Positions 6,559 through 17,494 of a stretch of 64,000 nt of DNA are shown here, one piece after another. The stretch comes from CAWGHZ01 sp963822575. GTDB taxonomy: Bacteria > Pseudomonadota > Alphaproteobacteria > MPNO01 > DASWLB01. The stretch is from assembly GCA_963822575.1 (NCBI GenBank), contig CAWGHZ010000004.1, positions 372,001 to 436,000 of the forward strand, written 5' to 3'. Made by a program: the position numbers and the translations under genes. The notes under the pieces were generated by a model. It had not been told where the DNA came from, did not search any database, and saw nothing but the letters and a program-made list of their open reading frames with translations. Every line of letters starts with the position of its first letter. The first letter of the stretch is position 1.

Positions 6559-8928
6559 ATGGACACTCTGAGCGAACCGACAGTTGCTGCGGCAGCAGAC
6601 CGGTTGGCCTGCCTCGAGGCGCTGGAACGCAAGGCGCTTTGGCTCGCCACATGGATGATCCACAACGCGAACCACCTGCGCCCGAAGCGCGACGGGCTGA
6701 AGGTCGGCGGCCACCAGGCGTCCTGCGCCTCGGTGACGACATTGATGACCGCGCTCTATCTCGACATCGCGCGGCCCGAAGACCGGATCGCCGTCAAGCC
6801 GCACGCCGGGCCGGTGTTCCACGCGCTGCAATACCTGCTCGGCCATCTGGAGCGCGCGAAGCTCGCCACCTTGCGATCCTACGGCGGGCTGCAGCCCTAC
6901 CCGTCGCGCACCAAGGATCCCGACGACGTCGATTTCTCGACGGGCTCGGTCGGGCTCGGCGTCGCCATGTCGATCTTCGCCGCGCTGACCCGCGACTATC
7001 TGGGCGCCAAGAAGCTGGCCGCGCCGGGGGCGGAGAAGGGCCGGATGATCGCGCTGGTGGGCGATGCCGAGCTCGACGAGGGCAACGTGTTCGAGGCGCT
7101 GCTCGAAGGGTGGAAGCACGACCTCGCCAATTGCTGGTGGATCATCGACTACAACCGCCAGAGCCTGGACAGCGTGGTCACCGACGCGCTGTTCGGCCGC
7201 ATCGACCACCTGTTCGCCTCGATGGGCTGGAAGGTCGTGCCGCTGAAATACGGCAAGAGGCTCGAGGCCGCGTTCGAAGGACCGGGCGGCGGCGCGCTTC
7301 GCGACTGGATCGACAACTGCCCCAACGCGCTCTACGCGGCGCTCACCTTCAAGGGCGGCGCCGGTTGGCGGGAACACCTGAAGCACGACATCGGCGATGC
7401 GAAGGGCGTACGCACGCTGCTCAACTCGCACGACGACGGGTCGCTCTCGGCGCTGATGACCAACCTGGCCGGCCACGACATGGCGTCGGTAACCGAGGCG
7501 TTCCGCGCGGCCGACGGCGACGCGCCCGTCTGCTCCATCGCCTACACGATCAAGGGAAGGGGCCTGCCCTTCGCCGGGCACAAGGACAACCATGCCGGGC
7601 TGATGAACCCCGACCAGATGGCGAGTTTCAAGCGCGCCATGAACATTCCCGACGGGGCGGAGTGGGACCGGTTCGCCGGGCTCGACATTGCGCCCGAGCG
7701 GCTGGAGGCGTTCCTCGCCGAGGTGCCGTTCGCGCGCCGGTTCCCGCGCGGCTACGACGCGCCCCCCGTCGCCGTGCCCGCCGCGTTCGACGTGCCGCGG
7801 CGCGCGACGGCCTCGACGCAGGAGGGGTTCGGCCGCCTGCTCGACGGGCTCGCGCGCGAGGGCGGCGCGCTCGCCGACCGGATCGTCACCTGCTCGCCCG
7901 ACGTGACGGTCTCGACCAATCTCGGCCCGTGGGTGAACCGGCGCGGCATCTTCGCGGCACACGCGCGCGCCGACGCCTTCGCCGCTGAGCGTCTGGTCTC
8001 GGCGCAGCGCTGGGCGCTCTCGCCAGAGGGCCAGCATTTCGAGCTGGGCATTGCCGAGAACAACCTGTTCCTGCTGCTGGCCGCGCTCGGCCTCGCGGGG
8101 CCGCTGTTCGGGACACGGCTGCTGCCGGTCGGCACGGTGTACGACCCGTTCATCCGCCGCGGTCTCGATGCCATGCACTATGCCTGCTATCAGGACGCGC
8201 GCTTCATGCTGGTCGCCACCCCGTCCGGCATCTCGCTCGCGCCCGAGGGCGGCGCGCACCAGTCGCAGGAGACGACACTTATCACGCTCGGCCAGCCGGG
8301 CATCGCCGCGTTCGAGCCCGCCTACGTCGACGAGCTGGCCGAGATCATGCGCTGGGGCTTCCAGTACATGCAGGCGAAGGACGGCGGCTCGGTCTGCCTG
8401 CGGCTCTCGACCCGCCCGCTCGCCCAGCCGAAGCGCACGATCGACGACTCGACCCGCGCCGACATCCTGGCCGGCGCCTACTGGCTCCGCCCGCCCGCGC
8501 CGGGCGCGGAGCTGGTGATCGCTTTCTCCGGCGCCGTCGCGCCCGAGGCGCTTGCCGCCTGGGAGCAGATCGCCGAGGACATTCCCGCGGCGGGGCTCCT
8601 CAACGTCACCGCGGCCGAGCGGCTGCACGACGACTGGATGGTGGCGCGGCGCGCCCGCATCGCCGGCCGCAGGGGCGCCACGGCGCAGGTCGAGAGGCTG
8701 TTCGCGCCGCTGCCCGAGGACGCGGCGCTCGTCACTGTGCTCGACGCCCATCCGGCGACGCTCTCTTGGCTCGGCTCGGTCGCCGGCCACCGCATCTACC
8801 CGCTGGGTGTCGAGCGGTTCGGCCAGGCGGGCGACATTCCGGATCTCTACCGGGCCTACGGCATCGACACCGACGCCATCCTCGACGCCGCCGCGCGCGC
8901 GTGCCTCCGGCGCATCGGAGCGGCCTGA
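6559..8928 (+). CDS. homodimeric 2-oxoacid dehydrogenase E1 component (AceE/MdeB-like)
   Basis: A 789-residue thiamine-diphosphate enzyme of the transketolase superfamily that decarboxylates a 2-oxo acid and passes the acyl group to an E2 lipoyl protein. The ThDP/Mg motif reads GDAELDEGNVFEAL followed by WWIIDYNRQSLD, as in the homodimeric pyruvate dehydrogenase E1 AceE. KPHAGPVFHA and ELGIAENNLFLLLAALG are further landmarks. It is about 100 residues shorter than E. coli AceE. No E2 or E3 gene is nearby. A divergent Lrp-type gene recalls mdeR-mdeB of Pseudomonas putida, where the E1 homologue prefers 2-oxobutyrate; that substrate is therefore a reasonable inference, with pyruvate as the alternative. 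ATG at 6559 is preferred because the 50 upstream residues lack family character. Confidence 0.85.
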   Translation: MDTLSEPTVAAAADRLACLEALERKALWLATWMIHNANHLRPKRDGLKVGGHQASCASVTTLMTALYLDIARPEDRIAVKPHAGPVFHALQYLLGHLERAKLATLRSYGGLQPYPSRTKDPDDVDFSTGSVGLGVAMSIFAALTRDYLGAKKLAAPGAEKGRMIALVGDAELDEGNVFEALLEGWKHDLANCWWIIDYNRQSLDSVVTDALFGRIDHLFASMGWKVVPLKYGKRLEAAFEGPGGGALRDWIDNCPNALYAALTFKGGAGWREHLKHDIGDAKGVRTLLNSHDDGSLSALMTNLAGHDMASVTEAFRAADGDAPVCSIAYTIKGRGLPFAGHKDNHAGLMNPDQMASFKRAMNIPDGAEWDRFAGLDIAPERLEAFLAEVPFARRFPRGYDAPPVAVPAAFDVPRRATASTQEGFGRLLDGLAREGGALADRIVTCSPDVTVSTNLGPWVNRRGIFAAHARADAFAAERLVSAQRWALSPEGQHFELGIAENNLFLLLAALGLAGPLFGTRLLPVGTVYDPFIRRGLDAMHYACYQDARFMLVATPSGISLAPEGGAHQSQETTLITLGQPGIAAFEPAYVDELAEIMRWGFQYMQAKDGGSVCLRLSTRPLAQPKRTIDDSTRADILAGAYWLRPPAPGAELVIAFSGAVAPEALAAWEQIAEDIPAAGLLNVTAAERLHDDWMVARRARIAGRRGATAQVERLFAPLPEDAALVTVLDAHPATLSWLGSVAGHRIYPLGVERFGQAGDIPDLYRAYGIDTDAILDAAARACLRRIGAA

Positions 8929-9028
8929 ACCACGTCCTTCGCCTCGCGTTGTCCGCCTGTGCTATAGAGGCCGCCGGTCGGGCGAGTTGACGGCGCTCCG
9001 AACGGCGGGGTAGGTCTTGCCCGCCGCC

Positions 9029-9113
9029 GCGGGCGTGGTGGAACTGGTAGACACGCCAGGTTTAGGTCCTGGTGGCGCAAGCCTTGGGGGTTCGAGTCCC
9101 TCCGCCCGCACCA
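9029..9113 (+). tRNA. tRNA-Leu (anticodon TAG)
   Basis: The acceptor arm GCGGGCG pairs with CGCCCGC at 9103-9109, followed by discriminator A and an encoded CCA. The anticodon stem CCAGG/CCTGG encloses the loop TTTAGGT, giving anticodon TAG. The variable arm is long, as expected for leucine tRNA, and the T arm carries GGTTCGAGTCC. A TATAGA box about 60 bases upstream may be the -10 element, though no clear -35 is seen. It lies just upstream of trigger factor. Confidence 0.97.
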
Positions 9114-9175
9114 GGGAACGCAACATGCACGCCGCCCCGCACACGCAGTCGGAACGGCGCAGAGGCCCGATTGGA

Positions 9176-10525
9176 ATGCAGGTCACGGAAACCCTCGCCG
9201 AGGGTCTGAAACGCGAATTCACGGTGGTCGTGCCGGCCGCCGAGCTCGAGGAGAAGACGAGCGGGCGCCTCGCCGAGCTTGCCCGCCAGGCCAACCTGCC
9301 GGGCTTCCGCCCGGGCAAGGTGCCGGTGGCGATCCTGCGCCAGCGCTATGGCGACTCGGTGCGCGCCGAAATCCTGCAGCAGACCATCTCGGATTCATGG
9401 CAGGAGGCGCTGGAGGACAAGGGGCTGCGGCCCGCGCTGCAGCCAAAGATCGAGATGGTCACGTTCGAGGAGGGCCGCGATCTCGAATACAAGATGGCGG
9501 TCGAGCTGGTGCCCGACATCGGCGCGCCCGACTTCGGCCAGATCGCACTGGAAAAGCCGGTCGCCGACGTGCCGGACCAGGAGGTCGAGGACGCGGTCAA
9601 GCGCCTCGCCGATTCGCGCAAGACGTTCGAGGCGGCCGATGCCGCCCACGTCGCCGTGGTCGGCGACCGGGTGCGGATCGACTTCACCGGCCGCGTCGAC
9701 GGCGAGGAATTCCCGGGCGGGTCGGGCAAGGATTTCCCGCTCGAGCTCGGCTCGGGGATGTTCCTGCCCGGCTTCTCCGACCAACTCGAAGGGGCCAAGG
9801 CGGGCGAGACGCGCGAGGTCAAGGTCAGCTTCCCCGAAGGGTACGGCGTCAAGACGCTCGCCGGAAAGGAGGCCATGTTCACCGTCGAGGTGAAGGCGGT
9901 CGAAAGCCCGGTCGCCGCCGCCATCGACGACGAGTTCGCCAAGTCCTATGGGGCGGAGACGCTCGAGGCGCTGCGCACCCAGGTGCGCGGGGAGATCGAG
10001 CGCCAGTACGCGCAGCTCACCCGCGCCCGGCTCAAGCGCACGCTCCTGGACGCGCTGGCCGAGAAGGTGTCGTTCGAGCTGCCCGAAAGCCTCGTCGAGC
10101 GGGAGTTCGAGACGATCTGGGAGCAGGTCAAGACGGCGATCGAGGAGGGCAAGCTCGACGAGGACGACAAGGACAAGACCGAGGACGAGCTCAAGGACCA
10201 GTACCGCAAGATCGCCGAACGGCGCGTCAAGCTGGGGCTGCTGCTTGCCGAGGTCGGCCGCGTCAACAACATCCAGGTCAGCCAGGACGACCTCAACCGC
10301 GCCATGGCCGAAGAGGCGCGCAAGTACCCTGGCCAGGAGCGGCGCGTGCTCGAATTCTTCCGCGAGAATCCGCAGGCCTCGCAGGATCTGCAGGCGCCGA
10401 TCTACGAGGACAAGGTGATCGACTTCATCCTCGAGATGGCCAAGGTGACCGAGAAGAAGGTACCGATTGCCGAGCTCCTGAAGGATCCTGACGCGCCCGA
10501 GGCCTCCGAAACGCCTAAGGCTTGA
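9176..10525 (+). CDS. tig: trigger factor, ribosome-associated chaperone
   Basis: A 449-residue chaperone that binds the ribosome exit tunnel and shields nascent chains. The ribosome-binding signature GFRPGKVP is at residues 43-50. The FKBP-type prolyl isomerase domain spans about 160-245 (DRVRIDFTG, FPLELGSGMFLPGF). The C-terminal helical chaperone domain follows, with a highly charged stretch (DEDDKDKTEDELKDQYRK). Length is normal. The start MQVTETLAEG matches the family; an in-frame ATG at 9125 would add 17 residues without family character. It is followed after about 50 bases by clpP, the usual alphaproteobacterial order. Confidence 0.97.
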   Translation: MQVTETLAEGLKREFTVVVPAAELEEKTSGRLAELARQANLPGFRPGKVPVAILRQRYGDSVRAEILQQTISDSWQEALEDKGLRPALQPKIEMVTFEEGRDLEYKMAVELVPDIGAPDFGQIALEKPVADVPDQEVEDAVKRLADSRKTFEAADAAHVAVVGDRVRIDFTGRVDGEEFPGGSGKDFPLELGSGMFLPGFSDQLEGAKAGETREVKVSFPEGYGVKTLAGKEAMFTVEVKAVESPVAAAIDDEFAKSYGAETLEALRTQVRGEIERQYAQLTRARLKRTLLDALAEKVSFELPESLVEREFETIWEQVKTAIEEGKLDEDDKDKTEDELKDQYRKIAERRVKLGLLLAEVGRVNNIQVSQDDLNRAMAEEARKYPGQERRVLEFFRENPQASQDLQAPIYEDKVIDFILEMAKVTEKKVPIAELLKDPDAPEASETPKA

Positions 10526-10578
10526 GATTTCCACAGCGCCCGCGCCTGCGTGGCGGCGCGAGGCCCGAAACGAGGACC

Positions 10579-11214
10579 ATGATGAACGAACGCATGCAGG
10601 CGCTGATCCCGATGGTCGTCGAGCAGACCAACCGGGGCGAGCGCGCCTACGACATCTATTCCCGCCTCCTCAAGGAGCGGATCATCTTCCTGACCGGTCC
10701 GGTCGAGGACCACGGCGCGGCGGTCATCTGCGCCCAGCTCCTGTTCCTCGAATCGGAGAACCCGACCAAGGACATCGCCTTCTACATCAACTCGCCCGGC
10801 GGCTACGTCACGGCGGGGCTCGCCATCTATGACACGATGCAGTACATCCGGCCCGAGGTCTCGACCGTCTGCATCGGCCAAGCCGCCTCGATGGGCTCGC
10901 TCCTGCTCGCCGCCGGGGCCAAGGGCAAGCGCTACAGCCTGCCGCACGCGCGGATCATGATGCATCAGCCCTCCGGCGGCTTTCAGGGCCAGGCGGCGGA
11001 CATCGAAATCCACGCCCGAGAGATCCTGTCGCTGCGCGCCCGGCTGAACGAGATCTATTCCAGGCACACCGGCACCGACGTGAAGACCATCGAGGACGCG
11101 ATCGAGCGCGACCGGTTCTTCTCGCCCGAGGAGGCCAAGGCCTTCGGCCTGATCGACGAGGTGGTCACCTCGCGCCCGCTCATCGACGACGAGGTGCCCC
11201 GGCCGCAAGGCTAA
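10579..11214 (+). CDS. clpP: ATP-dependent Clp protease proteolytic subunit
   Basis: A 211-residue serine protease that forms the double heptameric chamber used with ClpX and ClpA. The catalytic triad is readable as Ser104 (QAASMGS), His129 (MMHQPSGG) and Asp178 (IERDRF). The conserved N-terminal segment VPMVVEQT-like (PMVVEQTNRGERAYDIYSR) is present. The start is one of two consecutive ATG codons at 10579 and 10582. Length is typical. It lies between tig and clpX, so the protease and its unfoldase partner are neighbours. Confidence 0.98.
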   Translation: MMNERMQALIPMVVEQTNRGERAYDIYSRLLKERIIFLTGPVEDHGAAVICAQLLFLESENPTKDIAFYINSPGGYVTAGLAIYDTMQYIRPEVSTVCIGQAASMGSLLLAAGAKGKRYSLPHARIMMHQPSGGFQGQAADIEIHAREILSLRARLNEIYSRHTGTDVKTIEDAIERDRFFSPEEAKAFGLIDEVVTSRPLIDDEVPRPQG

Positions 11215-11356
11215 CCCGTTGGAATCCCTCGCCGTGCCTGGGCGGGGAGGGGCGTTGTGCCGCGTCCGGGGAACCTTGGGGTCGCCGGAGGTTTAATCCA
11301 TTGTTGATTTGTTCGCGTCAGATGCTAGATGACGGAGGCGCCGGCCGGGCGGGCCG

Positions 11357-11417
11357 GCGGGGGTGTCGGGTGCCACAAAGCGGCCGATTTGTCGTGGACC
11401 GTCGGCGGCACCCCCGC
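11357..11417. promoter_or_regulatory. inverted repeat in the clpP-clpX intergenic region
   Basis: GCGGGGGTG at 11357-11365 pairs with CACCCCCGC at 11409-11417, nine perfect pairs enclosing 43 bases. The element sits 40 bases upstream of the clpX start inside a 244-base gap that otherwise holds an A/T-richer patch (tttaatccattgttgatt, 11292-11309). It could be an RNA hairpin in the clpX leader, an operator or a processing site; there is no T tract on the clpX side, so it is not a simple terminator. Confidence 0.4.
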
Positions 11418-11458
11418 TAACATGGGCACAGCCCGAAACAGGGGTCGGTGACGTGGTC

Positions 11459-12730
11459 ATGAACAAATCGAGCGGCGGCGGCGATACCAAGAACGTCCTC
11501 TATTGCTCGTTCTGCGGCAAGAGCCAGCACGAGGTGCGCAAGCTGATTGCCGGCCCGACCGTGTTCATCTGCGATGAGTGCGTCGAGCTGTGCATGGACA
11601 TCATTCGCGAGGAGCACAAGACCAACCTCGTGAAGTCGCGCGACGGCGTGCCCACCCCGCACGATATCTGCGCCATTCTCGACGACTACGTGATCGGCCA
11701 GGAGCATGCCAAGCGCGTGCTGTCGGTCGCCGTCCACAACCACTACAAGCGGCTCGCCCACGCCACCAAGACATCGGACGTCGAGCTCGCCAAGTCGAAC
11801 ATCCTGCTGGTCGGGCCCACCGGTTGCGGCAAGACGCTCCTGGCTCAGACCCTCGCCCGCATCCTCGACGTGCCGTTCACCATGGCCGACGCTACCACGC
11901 TCACCGAGGCGGGGTATGTCGGCGAGGACGTCGAGAACATCATCCTCAAGCTGCTGCAGGCCGCCGACTACAACGTCGAGCGGGCCCAGCGCGGCATCGT
12001 CTATATCGACGAGGTCGACAAGATCTCGCGCAAGTCCGACAACCCGTCGATCACTCGCGACGTGTCGGGCGAGGGGGTGCAGCAGGCGCTCCTCAAGATC
12101 ATGGAGGGCACGGTCGCCTCGGTGCCGCCCCAGGGCGGGCGCAAGCACCCGCAGCAGGAGTTCCTGCAGGTCGATACCACCAACATCCTGTTCATTTGCG
12201 GCGGCGCGTTCTCCGGGCTGGAGAAGATCATCGCCGCGCGCGGCCGGGGCACCTCGATCGGCTTCGGCGCCGACGTGCGCCCGCCCGACACGCGCGACAC
12301 CGGCAAGATCCTGAAGGAGACCGAGCCCGAGGATCTTCTGCGCTTCGGCCTCATCCCCGAGTTCGTCGGGCGCCTGCCGGTCATCGCCACCCTGTCGGAC
12401 CTCGACGAGCAGGCGCTGGTCGACATCCTGACCAAGCCGAAGAACGCGCTCGTGAAGCAGTACAAGCGCCTGTTCGAGATGGAGGACGTGGAGCTCGGCT
12501 TCACCGACGACGCGCTGCGCGCCGTCGCCCGCAAGGCGATCAAGCGCAAGACCGGCGCGCGCGGGCTGCGCTCGATTCTCGAGGGCATCCTCTTGGAGAC
12601 CATGTTCGACCTTCCGTCGCTCGAATCGGTCGAGGAGGTCGCGATCAACGCCGAGGTGGTCGAAGGCCGCGCCGCGCCGCTCTATATCCATTCCGAGAAG
12701 CGGGGCGACGTGGGCGGCAGCAGCGCCTGA
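11459..12730 (+). CDS. clpX: Clp protease ATP-binding unfoldase subunit ClpX
   Basis: A 423-residue AAA+ unfoldase that recognises tagged substrates and feeds them into ClpP. The N-terminal zinc domain uses Cys16, Cys19, Cys38 and Cys41. Walker A GPTGCGKT is at 119-126 and Walker B IVYIDEVD at about 180-187. The ClpP-contact loop (IGF) appears as TSIGFGAD. The C-terminal small AAA domain contains KRKTGARGLRSILE, which carries sensor 2. Length matches the family. The start MNKSSGGGDTKN is chosen because 32 further upstream residues have no family character. Confidence 0.98.
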   Translation: MNKSSGGGDTKNVLYCSFCGKSQHEVRKLIAGPTVFICDECVELCMDIIREEHKTNLVKSRDGVPTPHDICAILDDYVIGQEHAKRVLSVAVHNHYKRLAHATKTSDVELAKSNILLVGPTGCGKTLLAQTLARILDVPFTMADATTLTEAGYVGEDVENIILKLLQAADYNVERAQRGIVYIDEVDKISRKSDNPSITRDVSGEGVQQALLKIMEGTVASVPPQGGRKHPQQEFLQVDTTNILFICGGAFSGLEKIIAARGRGTSIGFGADVRPPDTRDTGKILKETEPEDLLRFGLIPEFVGRLPVIATLSDLDEQALVDILTKPKNALVKQYKRLFEMEDVELGFTDDALRAVARKAIKRKTGARGLRSILEGILLETMFDLPSLESVEEVAINAEVVEGRAAPLYIHSEKRGDVGGSSA

Positions 12731-12943
12731 CGGCCGCAGTCCCGCGGCCGCATCCTTGCATCATGCGAGAAGTGATCCGCGACAAGCGGGATCGCGTCGC
12801 TTCGCGCCCTTTAGGGCCGCCCCAATCAGCGCGCCAAAATCCTCCTCCGCCTTGATTTCTGGCGATTCCGGGCCATCTAGGTTAAGGTTTCTGTGAGGGT
12901 CGCGGCACTATCGTGTCCGGCCGATCAAAGTAGGTAGATTGAC

Positions 12944-15352
<2,409 letters not shown>

Positions 15353-15382
15353 CGCACGACGCATGTTCCGCAATGCGATTTA

Positions 15383-15415
15383 CCGCGCCCGATTTCCAGA
15401 TCGGGCGCGGTTTTT
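15383..15415 (+). terminator. Rho-independent terminator after lon
   Basis: The 11-base arms CCGCGCCCGAT (15383-15393) and ATCGGGCGCGG (15400-15410) are perfectly complementary around a six-base loop, followed by TTTTT at 15411-15415. It lies 31 bases after the lon stop and separates lon from the HU promoter. Confidence 0.93.
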
Positions 15416-15462
15416 CGTGCGTGACTATGTGGGAAACCCTAGGCGATTCGCAGGTTTCTGGA

Positions 15463-15492
15463 TTGACGCCCATTTCGGGCGCGATCTAGACT
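15463..15492 (+). promoter_or_regulatory. housekeeping-type promoter of the HU gene
   Basis: TTGACG at 15463-15468 and TAGACT at 15487-15492 are separated by 18 bases and lie about 66 bases upstream of the HU start, just after the lon terminator. The same hexamers occur at the IclR gene promoter (38862-38890). Confidence 0.6.
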
Positions 15493-15558
15493 TGTTCCCC
15501 TTAACGGGCGCTCGTTCCGTTCTGTACGATCAAACGCAATTGAACAGAGGGGGCCAAG

Positions 15559-15831
15559 GTGAACAAGAACGATCTGGTGGCGCAGGTCGCGGCCAGCGCC
15601 GGGCTGTCGAAGGCGGACTCCGCCAAGGCCGTGGACTGCGTTTTCAATTCGATCACTGCTTCACTGAAGGCCGGCGACGAGGTGCGTCTGGTCGGCTTCG
15701 GCACCTTCACCGTATCGAACCGCCGGGCCACCCAGGGCCGCAACCCGCGTACCGGCGAAACGATCAACATCCCCGCCTCCAAGCAGCCGAAATTCAAGGC
15801 CGGCAAGGCGCTCAAGGATTCGCTCAACTAG
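15559..15831 (+). CDS. hupB: DNA-binding protein HU
   Basis: A 90-residue nucleoid protein of the HU/IHF family that bends and compacts DNA as a dimer. Visible features are the helical dimerisation half (MNKNDLVAQVAASAGLSKAD), the GFGTF turn at 46-50, and the DNA-clasping arm around RNPRTGETINIPASK. Length is exactly typical. It starts with GTG, with GAGGGGG six or so bases upstream. Location directly after lon is the common alphaproteobacterial order. It has its own promoter behind the lon terminator. Confidence 0.96.
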   Translation: MNKNDLVAQVAASAGLSKADSAKAVDCVFNSITASLKAGDEVRLVGFGTFTVSNRRATQGRNPRTGETINIPASKQPKFKAGKALKDSLN

Positions 15832-15889
15832 CGTTCGCTCGGGCACACCCGTCCCGGGACAGACCCGCGTCAACCGCGCGCAGCGTGCC

Positions 15890-17164
15890 ATGAGCGGGCT
15901 CGAACGCCTCACCGCGTCCGAGATCGCCGTGCGCATGCGCACCGGCCGGGTGACGGCCGAGGCGGTGCTCGACGACCATCTGGCGCGAATCGCGGCGCGC
16001 GAGCCCGCGGTCCACGCCTGGGCGGCGCTCGACCCCGACGGGGCGCGGGCTCGCGCGCGCACCCTCGACCGCAACGGCGCCACCGGCCCGCTCGCCGGCG
16101 TGCCGATCGCGGTCAAGGATATCATGGACACCGCCGCCCTCCCCACGGAGTACGGCTCGCCCATCTATCGCGGCCACCGCCCCACGTGGGATGCCGCCTG
16201 CGTCGCGCTCGCCCAGGCGGCGGGCGCCGTAGTGCTCGGCAAGTCGGTCACCACCGAGTTCGCCAACCACCATCCCGGCGCGACCGCCAACCCGCACGAC
16301 CCGGCGCGCACCCCCGGCGGCTCGTCGTCGGGCTCGGCGGCTTCCGTCGCCGATTTCATGGCGGCCATCGGGTTCGGCACCCAGACGGCGGGATCGGTGA
16401 TCCGCCCCGCCGCGTTCTGCGGCATCGCCGGCTTCAAGCCCAGCTTCGGGCGCCATTCCCTTGCCGGGGTGAAGCCGATCGCGCAATCGCTCGACACGCT
16501 GGGCTGGATGGCGCGGTCGGTCGACGACCTCGCGCTGATGCGGGCGGCGCTGCTCGGCGAGGTGGCGCCGCCGCCGGCGCCGGAAGGGCCGCCGCGCATC
16601 GGGCTCTGCCGTACCCACGAGTGGCGCGCGGCGGAGCCCGCGACGGTCGAGGCGGTCGAGGCCGCCGCCGAGGCGCTCGCCCGCGCCGGCGCGGCTGTGC
16701 GCGAGGTGCGGCTTCCCGAAAGCTTCGCCGGGCTCGCCCGCGCCCAGATGACGATCATGGGCTACGAGTCCTACCGCGCGCTCGCCCACGAGCGGATCGC
16801 CCATGGCGCCGCCCTCAGCGACGCGCTGCGCCGCCGGCTGGAGGAGGGCGGGCGCATCTCCTGCGACGACTACGAGGCCGCGCAGGCGTTGGCCACCGCC
16901 TGCCGCGGCGCGCTCGACGCCGTGTTCGGCGACGGCGACGCGCTCCTCTGCCCGTCGGCGGCCGGCGAGGCGCCGGTTGGGCTCGCCTCGACCGGTGATC
17001 CCGTCTTCACCCGCGCCTGGACGCTCCTCGGCGTGCCCGGCGTTACCCTGCCGGGCCACACCGGCCCCAAAGCCATGCCGGTCGGCGTCCAGCTCGTCGG
17101 GCGGCCGGGCGACGACCGGCGCCTTCTCGCCGTCGCGCGCTGGGCGGAAGGGCGGATCGCGTGA
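15890..17164 (+). CDS. amidase-signature family amidase
   Basis: A 424-residue amide hydrolase with the Ser-cisSer-Lys triad readable as Lys76 (IAVKDIMDT), Ser145 (TPGGSSSGSA) and nucleophile Ser169 (TQTAGSVIRP). The spacing of 93 residues between Lys and the nucleophile agrees with characterised family members. GatA-specific context (gatB, gatC) is absent, so it is more likely a catabolic or detoxifying amidase than part of the tRNA amidotransferase. It lies between HU and tRNA-Asp. Substrate unknown. Confidence 0.88.
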   Translation: MSGLERLTASEIAVRMRTGRVTAEAVLDDHLARIAAREPAVHAWAALDPDGARARARTLDRNGATGPLAGVPIAVKDIMDTAALPTEYGSPIYRGHRPTWDAACVALAQAAGAVVLGKSVTTEFANHHPGATANPHDPARTPGGSSSGSAASVADFMAAIGFGTQTAGSVIRPAAFCGIAGFKPSFGRHSLAGVKPIAQSLDTLGWMARSVDDLALMRAALLGEVAPPPAPEGPPRIGLCRTHEWRAAEPATVEAVEAAAEALARAGAAVREVRLPESFAGLARAQMTIMGYESYRALAHERIAHGAALSDALRRRLEEGGRISCDDYEAAQALATACRGALDAVFGDGDALLCPSAAGEAPVGLASTGDPVFTRAWTLLGVPGVTLPGHTGPKAMPVGVQLVGRPGDDRRLLAVARWAEGRIA

Positions 17165-17213
17165 GTCTCTGCCATCCTCGCGCCATGCTGCGTGCCGCGG
17201 CCGGGCGGCGCGG

Positions 17214-17242
17214 TTGACTCCGCGAGGGCGGGCGCATTACAT
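17214..17242 (+). promoter_or_regulatory. promoter of tRNA-Asp
   Basis: TTGACT at 17214-17219 and TTACAT at 17237-17242 are separated by 17 bases, and the tRNA begins 24 bases after the -10 box. Spacing and position fit a sigma-70-type promoter. Confidence 0.6.
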
Positions 17243-17265
17243 GTGCGTCCCCGTTCGCGGGATCT

Positions 17266-17343
<78 letters not shown>

Positions 17344-17375
17344 GATTTCAAGGACTTAGGTCGGTAACCAGTCGA

Positions 17376-17405
17376 CGTTCCGAGTTTCCGGCGGAACGCG
17401 TTCCG
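17376..17405. promoter_or_regulatory. CGGAACG repeats upstream of the ferB-like gene (candidate operator)
   Basis: A perfect 14-base palindrome CGGAACGCGTTCCG occupies 17392-17405. A third half-site CGTTCCG lies at 17376-17382, so three alternately oriented copies of CGTTCCG/CGGAACG sit within 30 bases. The cluster is 90 bases upstream of the ferB-like start and after the tRNA end. A dimeric repressor, for example of the MarR type that controls ferBA in Sphingobium, would fit, but no such regulator is encoded nearby. Confidence 0.55.
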
Positions 17406-17494
17406 ACGTTTGTCCGAGCCGCCCGGTCCTGCGCGAAACGGTACGCCAAAGCGGTACACGTTACAGGAACCAAGGGACAGAGGGAGGTCGTGCG

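Noticed and set aside
9125..9175. Upstream ATG as the trigger factor start
   Set aside because: The 17 added residues do not resemble the family N-terminus, whereas MQVTETL does.
15890..17164. GatA subunit of tRNA amidotransferase
   Set aside because: No gatB or gatC gene is adjacent and the N-terminal region is not GatA-like; a general amidase is safer.
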